From Candidatus Omnitrophota bacterium (lineage in GTDB: Bacteria > Hinthialibacterota > Hinthialibacteria > Hinthialibacterales > Hinthialibacteraceae), in the NCBI GenBank assembly GCA_040755155.1, contig JBFMBP010000078.1:21514-85513 (forward strand): 64,000 bases of DNA. The letters run 5' to 3'. Both the position numbers and the translations under genes were made by a program. Every line of letters starts with the position of its first letter. Position 1 is the first letter of the stretch. Shown here in pieces: positions 43,301 through 51,714 of the stretch. Under the pieces are notes generated by a model. That model was not told the origin of the DNA, did not search any database, and was given only the letters and a program-made list of their open reading frames with translations.

Positions 43301-45169
43301 ATGCAATCGTATAAAACATTATTCAGCCTCATTGGCGCTATTGCGATTCTATCTTTATCTTCTCAAGCCGACGATCGAGCCGATTACATTCGCTCCCATT
43401 ACGCCAAGTTCGAATACCAAATTCCCATGCGCGACGGCGTCAAACTCTTTACGGCGGTTTATACGCCTAACGACCGTTCGCAAAAATATCCCATCCTGAT
43501 TTGCCGCACTCCCTACAGTGTAAACTCTTATGGGGCGGACAAATACATGAGCGCGATCAGCCCGCATCAGGAGTTCGAGAAGGAAGGCTTCATTTTCGTT
43601 TATCAGGACGTGCGCGGCAAATTCATGTCCGAAGGCGAATACGTCGAAATGCGTCCTCATGTTTCCGACAAGAAAACCAACCAAGACGTGGACGAAAGTT
43701 CCGATGCCTACGACTCCATCGAATGGTTATTGAATCATATCGAAAACCATAACGGCAAGGCGGGAATTGTGGGCATATCCTATCCCGGCTTCTATGCCTC
43801 TTGCGGCGCCATCGATTCCCATCCCGCATTGAAGGCCGTATCGCCCCAAGCGCCCATCGCCGATTGGTTTTGGGACGATTTTCACTTGCATGGCGCTTTT
43901 TCACTTTTTCCTACGTTTAATTTTTTCCGCGCGACGGGAGTCAAACGCGAAAAACTTGGCGCCGATTGGCCCAAGCCGGTATATGATCTCAACGTCACGG
44001 ATTACTATCAATTCTTTCTCGATCTCGGACCGCTGAAAAACGTCAACAAAAATTATTTCCACGGCGAAATCGACTTTTGGAACCAAGCCGAGAAGCATCC
44101 CAACTACGACGAATTTTGGCAATCCCGCAATCTTCTTCCTCATCTTAAGAACATCAAAACGGCGGTGATGGTGGTGGGCGGCTGGTTCGATACGGAAGAT
44201 TTGTACGGCCCGCTTAATACCTATCGCTCCATCGAAGAAAAGAATCAGGGAATTTTTAACGTCTTGGTGATGGGGCCGTGGTCGCACGGCGGCTGGAGCA
44301 GAATGGACGGCCAATCTCTAAGCGACGCCGATTTTGGATTCAAAACGGCCAATTATTACCAGGAAAACGTTGACCTGACTTTCTTCAAGCATTTTCTCAA
44401 GGATGACAAAAGCGATCTCCAACTTCCCGAAGCGCTGATGTTTGAGACCGGCGCCAACCGTTGGCGGCGCTTCGACGCCTGGCCGCCGAAAAAGACGGAG
44501 ACGAAATCGCTTTATCTGCAAGAAGGCGGCGCGCTCTCTTTCGAAACTCCCAAACAGTCGAAAGAGACATGCGATTCCTATATCAGCGATCCCAACAAGC
44601 CCGTTCCTTATTCCATGAAGATATCCTTCTCAAATCCCGCACCGCGTGGAGCGCAGGAATTTTACGCTGAAGATCAGCGCTTCGCCGCCCGCCGTCCCGA
44701 CGTTCTGGTTTATCAAACGCCGCCGCTCGAACAGGATTTAACCATCGCGGGACCGATTGGGGCGCGCCTTTTCGTCTCTACGTCGGGAACCGATTCCGAT
44801 TGGATTATAAAGCTGATCGACGTCCATCCCTTAGACGCCGCCGATCTCGCTGGAGCGCAACTCCTGGTTCGCGCCCAACCTTTCCGGGGACGTTTTCGCG
44901 ACAGTTATGAATTTCCCAAACCCTTCAAGCCCGGAGAAATAACGAAAATCTCCTTCGAAATGACGGATGTTTGTCATACGTTCCAACGCGGCCATCGCAT
45001 GATGATCCAAATCCAAAGTTCCTGGTTCCCCTTCATCGACCGCAACCCGCAAAAGTACGTTCCCAACATCTTTCAAGCCGATGAAAGCGACTTCGTCGCC
45101 GTCACTAACAAAATTTACCATTCGAAAGCGCATCCGACGCATTTGGAGATTAAAATACTTCAACAATAA
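43301..45169 (+). CDS. Secreted CocE/NonD-type hydrolase
   Basis: A 622-residue secreted protein with a signal peptide (MQSYKTLFSLIGAIAILSLSSQA). The alpha/beta-hydrolase core has the nucleophile elbow GISYPGFYAS and the motif YQDVRGKFMSEGEYVEM; the C-terminal jelly roll is at 450-620 (DLTIAGPIGARLFVSTSGTDSDWIIKLIDVHP). Members include X-Pro dipeptidyl peptidases, cocaine esterase and glutaryl acylases. The substrate here is unknown. Confidence 0.92.
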   Translation: MQSYKTLFSLIGAIAILSLSSQADDRADYIRSHYAKFEYQIPMRDGVKLFTAVYTPNDRSQKYPILICRTPYSVNSYGADKYMSAISPHQEFEKEGFIFVYQDVRGKFMSEGEYVEMRPHVSDKKTNQDVDESSDAYDSIEWLLNHIENHNGKAGIVGISYPGFYASCGAIDSHPALKAVSPQAPIADWFWDDFHLHGAFSLFPTFNFFRATGVKREKLGADWPKPVYDLNVTDYYQFFLDLGPLKNVNKNYFHGEIDFWNQAEKHPNYDEFWQSRNLLPHLKNIKTAVMVVGGWFDTEDLYGPLNTYRSIEEKNQGIFNVLVMGPWSHGGWSRMDGQSLSDADFGFKTANYYQENVDLTFFKHFLKDDKSDLQLPEALMFETGANRWRRFDAWPPKKTETKSLYLQEGGALSFETPKQSKETCDSYISDPNKPVPYSMKISFSNPAPRGAQEFYAEDQRFAARRPDVLVYQTPPLEQDLTIAGPIGARLFVSTSGTDSDWIIKLIDVHPLDAADLAGAQLLVRAQPFRGRFRDSYEFPKPFKPGEITKISFEMTDVCHTFQRGHRMMIQIQSSWFPFIDRNPQKYVPNIFQADESDFVAVTNKIYHSKAHPTHLEIKILQQ

Positions 45170-45369
45170 ACATTTCAAATCATTCGAATGGCAATCGCCT
45201 AGGCGATGCGCCCAGCGGATGGAAGGCGTATGTGGGGAATCGAAGATAAAATAAAATTGGCCGATCGGCTATACCAAGGTATACTGATTTTAGGTTCTAT
45301 TGCAGGATAGAAGCAAATTGCGATTAATTTATGCCAAGAGAAATCATTAAATAATTAAAGGAGGCCGCC

Positions 45370-45858
45370 ATGACGTCCAAGATTGAATTTAATGATATAC
45401 CTCTGTTGAGCGATTTAACCGCCATGCAAAAATCCAATTTACTGGAAAAATCATTGACGTTCTCGCGCGCGAAGGATGAAACGATTTTCAAGGAAGGAGA
45501 CGATTCGACGGATATCTATTTCGTCTTGGATGGAAAAGTATTTCTACAGACCTCCACCCTGCAAGACAAACCTGTAGTAACGGATATCCTGCGCCCCGGC
45601 GACCTGCTGGGATGGTCGGGATTCTTCGAAGGAGCCAAGATGACGGCCACTGCCATTTGTAGTTCGGATGTGCGGTTGGCGAAGATCTCCCGCAATGATT
45701 TTATGGCCGAGTTGCTCAAGCACTCGGATACCGGCATCCTAGTCATGATAAAAGTAGCGGAAACCATTTCCCGGCGTTTGCGAGAAACGCGATCGAGGCT
45801 GGCGCTGCATTTGAGTGGATCCGACGTGAAGCAAGAATCCGACGTAAAACAGGAATAA
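45370..45858 (+). CDS. Cyclic nucleotide-binding domain protein (no DNA-binding end)
   Basis: A 162-residue protein with a CRP-like cNMP-binding beta-barrel: IFKEGDDSTDIYFVLDGKVFL, then LRPGDLLGWSGFF, TATAICSSDVRLAKISRNDF. A C-terminal helix follows, with no HTH, then a twice-repeated SDVKQE tail. It could sense a nucleotide and act on a partner. A preceding AGGAGG fits as ribosome site. Confidence 0.85.
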   Translation: MTSKIEFNDIPLLSDLTAMQKSNLLEKSLTFSRAKDETIFKEGDDSTDIYFVLDGKVFLQTSTLQDKPVVTDILRPGDLLGWSGFFEGAKMTATAICSSDVRLAKISRNDFMAELLKHSDTGILVMIKVAETISRRLRETRSRLALHLSGSDVKQESDVKQE

Positions 45859-45935
45859 GCCTAGCCCCCATAACAGCGGGATCCAAGCGAAGCACTGTCA
45901 AGGACCATCAAGAACAATCTTTGACAGCGTTGTCG

Positions 45936-46790
45936 TCATTCCGCCGCCGTAACGAAAAATTTCACGTACACCAGCATCGCCGGGGCCGCCCATAGCAGCG
46001 AATCCATCATGTCCAAAAAGCCGCCGTGTCCTGTGATCGAGCGGCCCGAATCCTTCACCCCCGCGTCGCGCTTGATCGCCGATTCGCATAAATCTCCGAT
46101 TTGTGCGATGACCGACATCATAACCGCTACTATTAATATTTCCATATAGCGATGCGGCCCCGAAAGCCACAACGTCTGCCCGTATTTCGCGCTTTGATAG
46201 GCGGCGATGCCCAGAATTGCGGCGGCGGCGAAGACCGTGCCGCATATCGAACCTTCCCAGGTTTTCTTGGGACTGATCACCGGAGCCAAAGGATGCCGTC
46301 CCAACCACGTCCCGCCGTAGAACGCCCCTATGTCGGTCAAACAAGTCACGGCCAGCAGGAAAAAAAGGTAATTCGGCCCATTCTCGATTCCGCGCAGATA
46401 GACGAGACACGCCAATGGCGCCAGGACGTAAATCATCGTCAGCCCGTGGGCGGCGAACTCGTTGCGCGAGCCTTTGACCGTGTGGGAAAGAGTAATGAGA
46501 CAACTGCCCCAAAAGAAGAAAAATACTGCGGCCAGTCTTAAAGCAGCAATCAAGGAAGTAGAAAAGTCATGATAAACGCAAACTACGAAGAACAAGGCGC
46601 CGCAGAGGTTTTGCCACCACATTGACTCGCGCCGCTGCTTCGCTTCCAATAATATATATAACTCCTCGCGGGCATAGACGAATGCGAAAGCCGCCGCCGC
46701 CGCCGTCACCCAATCCCCATGCCGCCAAAAAATCCCCAAGAGAAAAATTGGCAAAAACGCCAATCCTGTAAGAATGCGCCGTAGGTGCAT
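45936..46790 (-). CDS. cdsA: Phosphatidate cytidylyltransferase
   Basis: A 284-residue membrane enzyme. The signature is GDLCESAIKRDAGVKDSGRSITGHGGFLDMMDSLLWA, and KTWEGSICGT is also conserved. It has about eight TM segments and makes CDP-diacylglycerol for phospholipids. It follows uppS, in the common order. Confidence 0.95.
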   Translation of the reverse strand: MHLRRILTGLAFLPIFLLGIFWRHGDWVTAAAAAFAFVYAREELYILLEAKQRRESMWWQNLCGALFFVVCVYHDFSTSLIAALRLAAVFFFFWGSCLITLSHTVKGSRNEFAAHGLTMIYVLAPLACLVYLRGIENGPNYLFFLLAVTCLTDIGAFYGGTWLGRHPLAPVISPKKTWEGSICGTVFAAAAILGIAAYQSAKYGQTLWLSGPHRYMEILIVAVMMSVIAQIGDLCESAIKRDAGVKDSGRSITGHGGFLDMMDSLLWAAPAMLVYVKFFVTAAE

Positions 46791-46850
46791 AATCTTCGGT
46801 TTCCATTCTACGGGATAAGGAATTCGAAATTCGTAGGAAAGGTACTAGGC

Positions 46851-47639
46851 TTAAATCGCGCCGTCAATATCTACGCCGCCGAACCGGCGATGCCGTCCTT
46901 GGAAATCGCGCAAGGCTTCGAATAGATGCAGCTGGCGGAAATCCGGCCATAACGTGGGAGTGATCCAGATTTCAGAATAAGCGATCTGCCACAGTAAAAA
47001 GTTGGAGACTCTCATTTCGCCGCTGGTGCGGATCAACAAATCGGGATCCGGCATTCCCACCGTTCCTAAAAAGCCGCCGAACATCTCTTGCGAGATTTCG
47101 TCCGGCTGGATTTGCCGATCCCGTACGCCCTGCGCGATTTTTTTGGCGGCGTCGACGATTTCCTGTCTGCCGCCGTAAGAAAGCGCCAGCGAGAGTTGCA
47201 TTTTCGTTCCACCGGCGGTGGCCAGCCGCGTCCGTTCCAACGCCTTTTGCACCGGCGAAGAGAGTTCATGGATGCGTCCGATCGCCTCCAGGCGAATCTC
47301 TCGTTCCCGCATCTCCTCGATTTCCCGTTTCAGGAAATTACACAATAAAATCATCAAGGAATTGATCTCGCCGCGCGGGCGCTTCCAATTCTCGGAGGAG
47401 AAGGCGTAGAGCGTCAGATAGGGGATTCCCAACTCACGGCTAACGCGTACAATCTCCCGCACCGATTGAATTCCCGCCCGATGCCCTTCGATGCGCGGCT
47501 TCTTTTTCGAACGCGCCCACCGCCCGTTGCCATCCATGATAATGGCTACATGCCGAGGCAGACGGCTCAAATCCAATCCCGCCTCTTTCGCTTCCCGCTG
47601 ACGCTCCGAAAGCGTTTCGATATCTATCGCGTTGGACAA
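46851..47639 (-). CDS. uppS: Isoprenyl transferase (undecaprenyl pyrophosphate synthase)
   Basis: A 262-residue cis-prenyltransferase. HVAIIMDGNGRWARSKK is the conserved start with the catalytic Asp; TLYAFSSENWKRP and DLLIRTSGEMRVSNFLLWQIAYSEIW complete the pattern. It makes the lipid carrier for peptidoglycan and polysaccharides. It lies 60 bases upstream of cdsA. Confidence 0.96.
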   Translation of the reverse strand: MSNAIDIETLSERQREAKEAGLDLSRLPRHVAIIMDGNGRWARSKKKPRIEGHRAGIQSVREIVRVSRELGIPYLTLYAFSSENWKRPRGEINSLMILLCNFLKREIEEMREREIRLEAIGRIHELSSPVQKALERTRLATAGGTKMQLSLALSYGGRQEIVDAAKKIAQGVRDRQIQPDEISQEMFGGFLGTVGMPDPDLLIRTSGEMRVSNFLLWQIAYSEIWITPTLWPDFRQLHLFEALRDFQGRHRRFGGVDIDGAI

Positions 47640-47685
47640 TACTTTGCTCCTTGAAAATTTTCTCTTCTCCTACCGAGTTCCAATC

Positions 47686-47970
47686 CTAATAGACTTCGTC
47701 GTGCGCGCCAATCTCAAGCAAGAGAATATCGTCTTCTTGTCGATCCGTTCTCTTGATGAAATCAAAAACGATGCGAATGTCCATGCCAGCGCTGCACGCC
47801 CATGAACCAGTTAATTTTCCTTTGAGCTTATGAGTCGCTAGGGGTGAAGCAAAAGGATTTTCCTGCAAAAGCCGTAATGTTTCTTCAATATCATTTTCAA
47901 AAGCCGGGTGTTTTCGGAGAACGCGTCTCAAAGCCCTGATAAAAGTTTTCCCCCAGACTAGCGTTCTCAT
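47686..47970 (-). CDS. RelE/YafQ-like toxin
   Basis: A 94-residue toxin. TFIRALRRVLRKHPAFENDIEETLRLLQENPFASPLATHKLKG is typical, ending with DILLLEIGAHDEVY, a common YafQ/HigB-like ending. It overlaps the antitoxin gene by 4 bases. Confidence 0.87.
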   Translation of the reverse strand: MRTLVWGKTFIRALRRVLRKHPAFENDIEETLRLLQENPFASPLATHKLKGKLTGSWACSAGMDIRIVFDFIKRTDRQEDDILLLEIGAHDEVY

Positions 47971-48188
47971 TCCTTGATTTCTTTCATTAGGTCGTTCGCG
48001 TTTCCTCGGCGGATTTCTCCCCTTGCGAATTCCGCCCTCGCTTCTTTGATATTCTCTGATAATATTTCCCGCTTGAAATCTATGCGTCGCCGTCGAATAA
48101 TGTCAATAAGGTCGTCTTGCTGATGCTCAGGCAACGATTCGACGATATCCAAAACTTCCTGAAAACTCGCATTCCATTTGTTGTTCAT
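47967..48188 (-). CDS. Antitoxin of the YafQ-like pair
   Basis: A 73-residue acidic helical protein: WNASFQEVLDIVESLPEHQQDDLIDIIRRRR, EARAEFARGEIRRG. It precedes the toxin and overlaps it by 4 bases. The family is the unnamed DUF-type antitoxin that often begins 'FEEVLELVESLPEEQ'. Confidence 0.8.
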   Translation of the reverse strand: MNNKWNASFQEVLDIVESLPEHQQDDLIDIIRRRRIDFKREILSENIKEARAEFARGEIRRGNANDLMKEIKE

Positions 48189-48238
48189 CGACAGACTCCT
48201 TCATAAAGGTTAACCGCTAGTAATAAAATCGTACCTTT

Positions 48239-48292
48239 TTACGAGATAGGCGCGCTATCCAGATAAAGCGTATCGGGGCAAAAGTCTTAACC
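48239..48292 (-). pseudogene. C-terminal fragment of a DUF2442 gene
   Basis: On the minus strand the codons read DFCPDTLYLDSAPIS then stop, matching the end of the intact DUF2442 at 50098 (DFCPDTLYLDSAPVA). A Gln codon in the conserved part has become TAA and the upstream sequence is unrelated. It is a scar. Confidence 0.75.
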
Positions 48293-48346
48293 GTAAAACT
48301 AGAGCAATTCAGGTTTGGATTGATACCAAACCATTGAGGATTTGCC

Positions 48347-48379
48347 CCCTCACCCTAGCCCCTCCCAAAAGGCGAGGGA
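48347..48379. repeat. CCCTCACCC...GGCGAGGG hairpin, second copy
   Basis: The same type as 6072-6104, with an internal CCTAGCCCCTCCCAAAAGG core. It lies between two toxin-antitoxin pairs. Confidence 0.55.
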
Positions 48380-48434
48380 ACAATTTCCAATGAAATGGAC
48401 CACTAGTCTTACGATTCCAGAGAATCGAGCCATC

Positions 48435-48719
48435 TTATTCCTGAGCAGCTTCGAACAAAGCGGCTTGCAGCAATTCCTCGCTCACGCCGCGTTTCTTTAA
48501 ATTCTCGATCAGCGAATGGACGGCGTCGTCTCCCAAACGCTCCAAATCTTCCCGCAATCCTTGCCCCACATAGGCCCTTATCAAGGGTTGATACCCGGAA
48601 AAACCCAGAAGCGGGGCGGCGCGTTTGAGATCCTCGATTACATCGATCGGAAAACGAATCGAGACGGTCGTCATGGGACGGTTTTTATCCAAGCGTTTTC
48701 GCAATTTATCCATTTTCAT
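48435..48719 (-). CDS. BrnA-like antitoxin
   Basis: A 94-residue protein. TTVSIRFPIDVIEDLKRAAPLLGFSGYQPLIRAYVGQGLREDLERL is a ribbon-helix-helix start with a helical end, as in BrnA-type antitoxins. It overlaps the BrnT-like gene by about 14 bases. Order toxin then antitoxin is as in brnTA. Confidence 0.82.
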   Translation of the reverse strand: MKMDKLRKRLDKNRPMTTVSIRFPIDVIEDLKRAAPLLGFSGYQPLIRAYVGQGLREDLERLGDDAVHSLIENLKKRGVSEELLQAALFEAAQE

Positions 48720-49002
48720 AGTCTAAACGCTCCTGGCGCGTCGCTTCTCTCGACGATATGATTCGGATTTTGTTTTCCTCGGTTTCGATATGAACTACAA
48801 ACAAAAGATTCCAATTTCGATCCATTCCAATAATAGCATCACGCTCTTCATCGTTTTTGCTGGCATCTACGACCTTCAAAAAAGGATTGAAGAACGCTTC
48901 CGCCGAGTGTTCAAAGATAATCCCGTGCTTGCGGGCATTTTGCCGCGTTTTGGTCTCATTCCACACAAAGGTTATGCCGCGCAATTGATAATAGATGTCC
49001 AT
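48706..49002 (-). CDS. BrnT-like ribonuclease toxin
   Basis: A 98-residue toxin: ITFVWNETKTRQNARKHGIIFEHSAEAFFNP, then RNWNLLFVVHIETEENKIRIISSREATRQERLDYE. This is the BrnT pattern (F-W-x-E-K-N-KHG-I-F-A-F...IRIISAR). The ATG at 49002 fits better than an upstream one. Confidence 0.87.
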   Translation of the reverse strand: MDIYYQLRGITFVWNETKTRQNARKHGIIFEHSAEAFFNPFLKVVDASKNDEERDAIIGMDRNWNLLFVVHIETEENKIRIISSREATRQERLDYENG

Positions 49003-49124
49003 AGAAATAGTAGTAAAACGTATATACGTTGTCAATACATATCGATAGAATGTAACTATCTATAATCCTGATGGGTAAAAAAACGCAGCTATCTTGGTTT
49101 TCTGGCTAACTCTCATTTCTCAAT

Positions 49125-49421
49125 TTAGTAATGATACCGCGCTTGCAGAAAGTGAATTTGTTCTTCTTTGACGAAGTAGACGATCCGATGCTCTTGCGTC
49201 AATCGCCGGGACCAGGTTCCGGAAAGAAGATATTTCAAATGTTCCGGTTTGCCGATTCCAGCGAAAGGATCGCGCAATACTTCTTCCACGATATCGAGAA
49301 CGCGAAGGGCTGTCTTGCGATCCGTCTTCACCCAATAGCGCAAATCTTCCAAAAATTCGGGATGGAAAACAGCGCACCGAGGGATTCCAGTTGGTTTCGG
49401 CGCGGCTTTCTTTTTACTCAA
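49125..49421 (-). CDS. YoeB/Txe-like toxin
   Basis: A 98-residue toxin with PEFLEDLRYWVKTDRKTALRVLDIVEEVLRDPFAGIGKPEHLKY, then WSRRLTQEHRIVYFVKEEQIHFLQARYHY. This is the Txe/YoeB pattern, with the conserved RLTxEHRIVY and terminal YHY. It cuts mRNA on the ribosome. Confidence 0.93.
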   Translation of the reverse strand: MSKKKAAPKPTGIPRCAVFHPEFLEDLRYWVKTDRKTALRVLDIVEEVLRDPFAGIGKPEHLKYLLSGTWSRRLTQEHRIVYFVKEEQIHFLQARYHY

Positions 49422-49692
49422 GAGACAACTCGTTGCGTAAGTCCTCTACCGATGACGGCTTAATCTCCTCCGTTTGCGCCCGAACCAAGGCGCTCAGGAG
49501 CCGCTTGGCGTTTTTGGGAGAACGCATTAAATAGGCTGTCTCCATTAAACTCGCCAATTCATCCGCCGATACCAGCGCCACATCCTCAGCGCCCCGCCGC
49601 CGGATAATCACCGGCTCGCGTGACGAAGCGGCTTCATCGCAAAGCTGCGCAAAAATCGCCCGCGCTTTCGTGTAAGTTGTTACCGTTGGCAT
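49414..49692 (-). CDS. YefM/Phd-type antitoxin
   Basis: A 92-residue antitoxin: TTYTKARAIFAQLCDEAASSREPVIIRRRGAEDVALVSADELASLMETAYLMRSPKNAKRLLSAL. This is the YefM pattern (ARxNLxxLxDxV... EDVALVSADEL). It overlaps the YoeB-like gene by 8 bases. Confidence 0.93.
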   Translation of the reverse strand: MPTVTTYTKARAIFAQLCDEAASSREPVIIRRRGAEDVALVSADELASLMETAYLMRSPKNAKRLLSALVRAQTEEIKPSSVEDLRNELSLE

Positions 49693-49769
49693 CTTTTTTC
49701 GTCCTATTTTATAAACGTATATTTTTCCATATATTTTTTATATGCTCGATCCATGCTCCATGAGGCGCG

Positions 49770-50009
49770 TCAAGCGATTCTCTGCATCGCGTTGACGAAA
49801 TCGCGGCCGGACATGGCGTTAGGCAAGGGTTTATCTTCTTGCTTATAGACTTTAATTGTTTCATCGACAAGTTCGCAAAGCTCGGCGAAGACGCTCTTTG
49901 CGTCCGAGCCATGACAACCGCCATAGAACAGTTCCGGACAGCTGCCGATGAAACAGCGATCCTCGTCGGACCACTCTACGATTTTTACGTACTTATCGCC
50001 TTGGTTCAT
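49770..50009 (-). CDS. HicB-like protein
   Basis: A 79-residue protein. MNQGDKYVKIVEWSDEDRCFIGSCPELFYGGCHGSDAKSVFAELCELVDETI is the HicB partial RNase-H-like fold. The frame is open upstream to 50114, with a possible remnant of another small gene. A toxin is not seen next to it. Start at ATG 50009. Confidence 0.8.
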   Translation of the reverse strand: MNQGDKYVKIVEWSDEDRCFIGSCPELFYGGCHGSDAKSVFAELCELVDETIKVYKQEDKPLPNAMSGRDFVNAMQRIA

Positions 50010-50097
50010 ATCTTGGACTCCTGAATGGCGAGCCGAACGCATATCGATCAAGTTTACGTACGCCGTATGGCGTTCGATTGAAACGGAGAAATCCACC

Positions 50098-50337
50098 CTA
50101 TGCGACGGGCGCACTATCTAGATAGAGCGTATCGGGGCAAAAGTCTTGACCGTTTTGCCATTGAACGCTGCCCAAAAACGGTTTGACGGAATTGAATGCT
50201 CGCAAGTCTTTCAATTCCCGAAAAATACCTTTTCCCAAGTAAGGCTTAACGTCAAAGTATCTTACTTCATCGTTCGTGAAGACAAGAGTAAGCGTAAAAT
50301 CGGGATTCGGCTTGACGGCCTTGACTCTAGGATTCAT
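50098..50337 (-). CDS. DUF2442 domain protein
   Basis: A 79-residue DUF2442 (KPNPDFTLTLVFTNDEVRYFDVKPYLGKGIF, VQWQNGQDFCPDTLYLDSAPVA). It lies 12 bases after the DUF4160 gene. A decayed copy of its end lies at 48239. Confidence 0.9.
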   Translation of the reverse strand: MNPRVKAVKPNPDFTLTLVFTNDEVRYFDVKPYLGKGIFRELKDLRAFNSVKPFLGSVQWQNGQDFCPDTLYLDSAPVA

Positions 50338-50349
50338 GACGCGCCTTTC

Positions 50350-50619
50350 TTATTTGAGTGGATCAATTTTGAAAACGGTCTCGCCCGCGCTGGCAAGTTT
50401 CCAATCCGCCATGAGTTCGTCTTGATGGATTTCGATCCATGCTTGAACTAATTTTAATTTATTGGACCGAAGAGAACCTTCCAAGACGTCGCCATCCGGA
50501 AGAGAGATCACCGCTTCTTGGTCTTGGTACTGGATGTGAATGTGCGGCAGATGATGCTGGCGATTATCGAAAAAATACATGGAAACAATTATTCCGTAGA
50601 ACATTGAGATTATAGCCAT
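50350..50619 (-). CDS. DUF4160 domain protein
   Basis: An 89-residue DUF4160: MFYGIIVSMYFFDNRQHHLPHIHIQYQDQEAVISLPDGDVLEG, then AWIEIHQDELMADWKLA. With the following DUF2442 it forms the second DUF4160-DUF2442 pair in the window. Confidence 0.9.
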   Translation of the reverse strand: MAIISMFYGIIVSMYFFDNRQHHLPHIHIQYQDQEAVISLPDGDVLEGSLRSNKLKLVQAWIEIHQDELMADWKLASAGETVFKIDPLK

Positions 50620-50714
50620 GCTCGATTCTCCGCAATATTTTTTAGATAATCTCCCCGAAACGATCCATTCCGTCCTAGAATTTTCCCATGCCGCCTATAC
50701 CCATTAAGGCTTGC

Positions 50715-50927
50715 TCAATCAACAACCGTTTCAAAGGCGACGCGCAATGATCTTGACGGCGTTCTATCGAAGTTTAATTTCTCAAATCCAATCGCTTCGC
50801 CTTGCTCGTTTTTCATCAAGAGAATCTCTTCACCAGTCTCTGCGACTTCATATTCGTCTTCAGGATTGCCAAACCAAACAGTCAATGTATTTCCTTGACG
50901 ATCGTAGTAAACTTTTACTAAGGCCAT
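50715..50927 (-). CDS. DUF2283 domain protein
   Basis: A 70-residue DUF2283 protein: VKVYYDRQGNTLTVWFGNPEDEYEVAETGEEILLMKNEQGEAIGFEKLNF. DUF2283 proteins are common in toxin-antitoxin-rich islands. A second one is at 57211. Confidence 0.92.
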   Translation of the reverse strand: MALVKVYYDRQGNTLTVWFGNPEDEYEVAETGEEILLMKNEQGEAIGFEKLNFDRTPSRSLRVAFETVVD

Positions 50928-50975
50928 ATTCGATCACCTGCTTGAATATCGCACAGGAAGTCGTAATCCAATCTC

Positions 50976-51278
50976 TTAGACATACGCAACGCTTTCCATA
51001 ATGCTTTTGGCGATTCGCTCTACTCTTATCCCCTGAATGCCTGCGGGAGTCAGGACATCGACGCTTTTCCCCAAAAGATTCTCAAGATATTCGGCGAACT
51101 CGACAAAACGAAAACCTATCGGACGATCGAATACTACGATAATATCCACATCGCTCGCCGCAGAGGATATATCCTTGGCGTAAGAACCAAAAATACCAAT
51201 CCGTTTTACTCCATATTCTGAAGTAAGATAAGGAGATTTCTCCTTTAGAATCTTGATGATGTCATCTCTCGTCAACAT
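50976..51278 (-). CDS. MNT-type nucleotidyltransferase
   Basis: A 100-residue protein: IGIFGSYAKDISSAASDVDIIVVFDRPIGFRFVEF, ENLLGKSVDVLTPAGIQ. This is the minimal nucleotidyltransferase. No HEPN gene follows. The ATG at 51278 overlaps the HNH gene end by 17 bases. The cluster MNT, DUF2283, DUF4160, DUF2442 mirrors that at 2589-3341. Confidence 0.88.
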   Translation of the reverse strand: MLTRDDIIKILKEKSPYLTSEYGVKRIGIFGSYAKDISSAASDVDIIVVFDRPIGFRFVEFAEYLENLLGKSVDVLTPAGIQGIRVERIAKSIMESVAYV

Positions 51279-51675
51279 CGCCGACTCCTTGAGTCTTCGT
51301 TGTGCATTCATTCGCTGAAGCCGCCAGCCGGGATTCTTCTTTTCTCCGTCTTCTCGTTTCAACGGCTTTCCTGGCTGTTGCGCAACGTTTCCTCTTTAGC
51401 GCCGCCTTCTTTCCCGCATCTTTCATTCTTTTCGACCATTTCACGATTTTGGGCCGGTCTCTCATCTCGATAATCGTCTCTGTGGAGATAAGATCGAGAT
51501 CGTGCATCTTGTGGCAGTTCGGACAGAGAATCGCGAGATTCGCGGGATCGTTGTTGGTTCGATTCCCATCTAAATGGGCGACTTCCAAGACGGCGGGAAC
51601 GCCGAATCCGCAATGCGCACAGACGGGATCGTATGCTTCAAAAGCGATCTTGCGATAATTGATTTTTATTCCCAT
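51262..51675 (-). CDS. HNH endonuclease
   Basis: A 137-residue protein with CAHCG, then EVAHLDGNRTNNDPANLAILCPNCHKMHD: two CxxC zinc knuckles and the H-N-N-H motif. The tail is long and very basic (KKAALKRKRCATARKAVETRRRRK), which could bind DNA. It faces the miaA gene divergently. Confidence 0.88.
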   Translation of the reverse strand: MGIKINYRKIAFEAYDPVCAHCGFGVPAVLEVAHLDGNRTNNDPANLAILCPNCHKMHDLDLISTETIIEMRDRPKIVKWSKRMKDAGKKAALKRKRCATARKAVETRRRRKEESRLAASANECTTKTQGVGDVDER

Positions 51676-51714
51676 CTGCTCTCCGCTCGCCAACCTGCGT
51701 TATACTCTTATATC

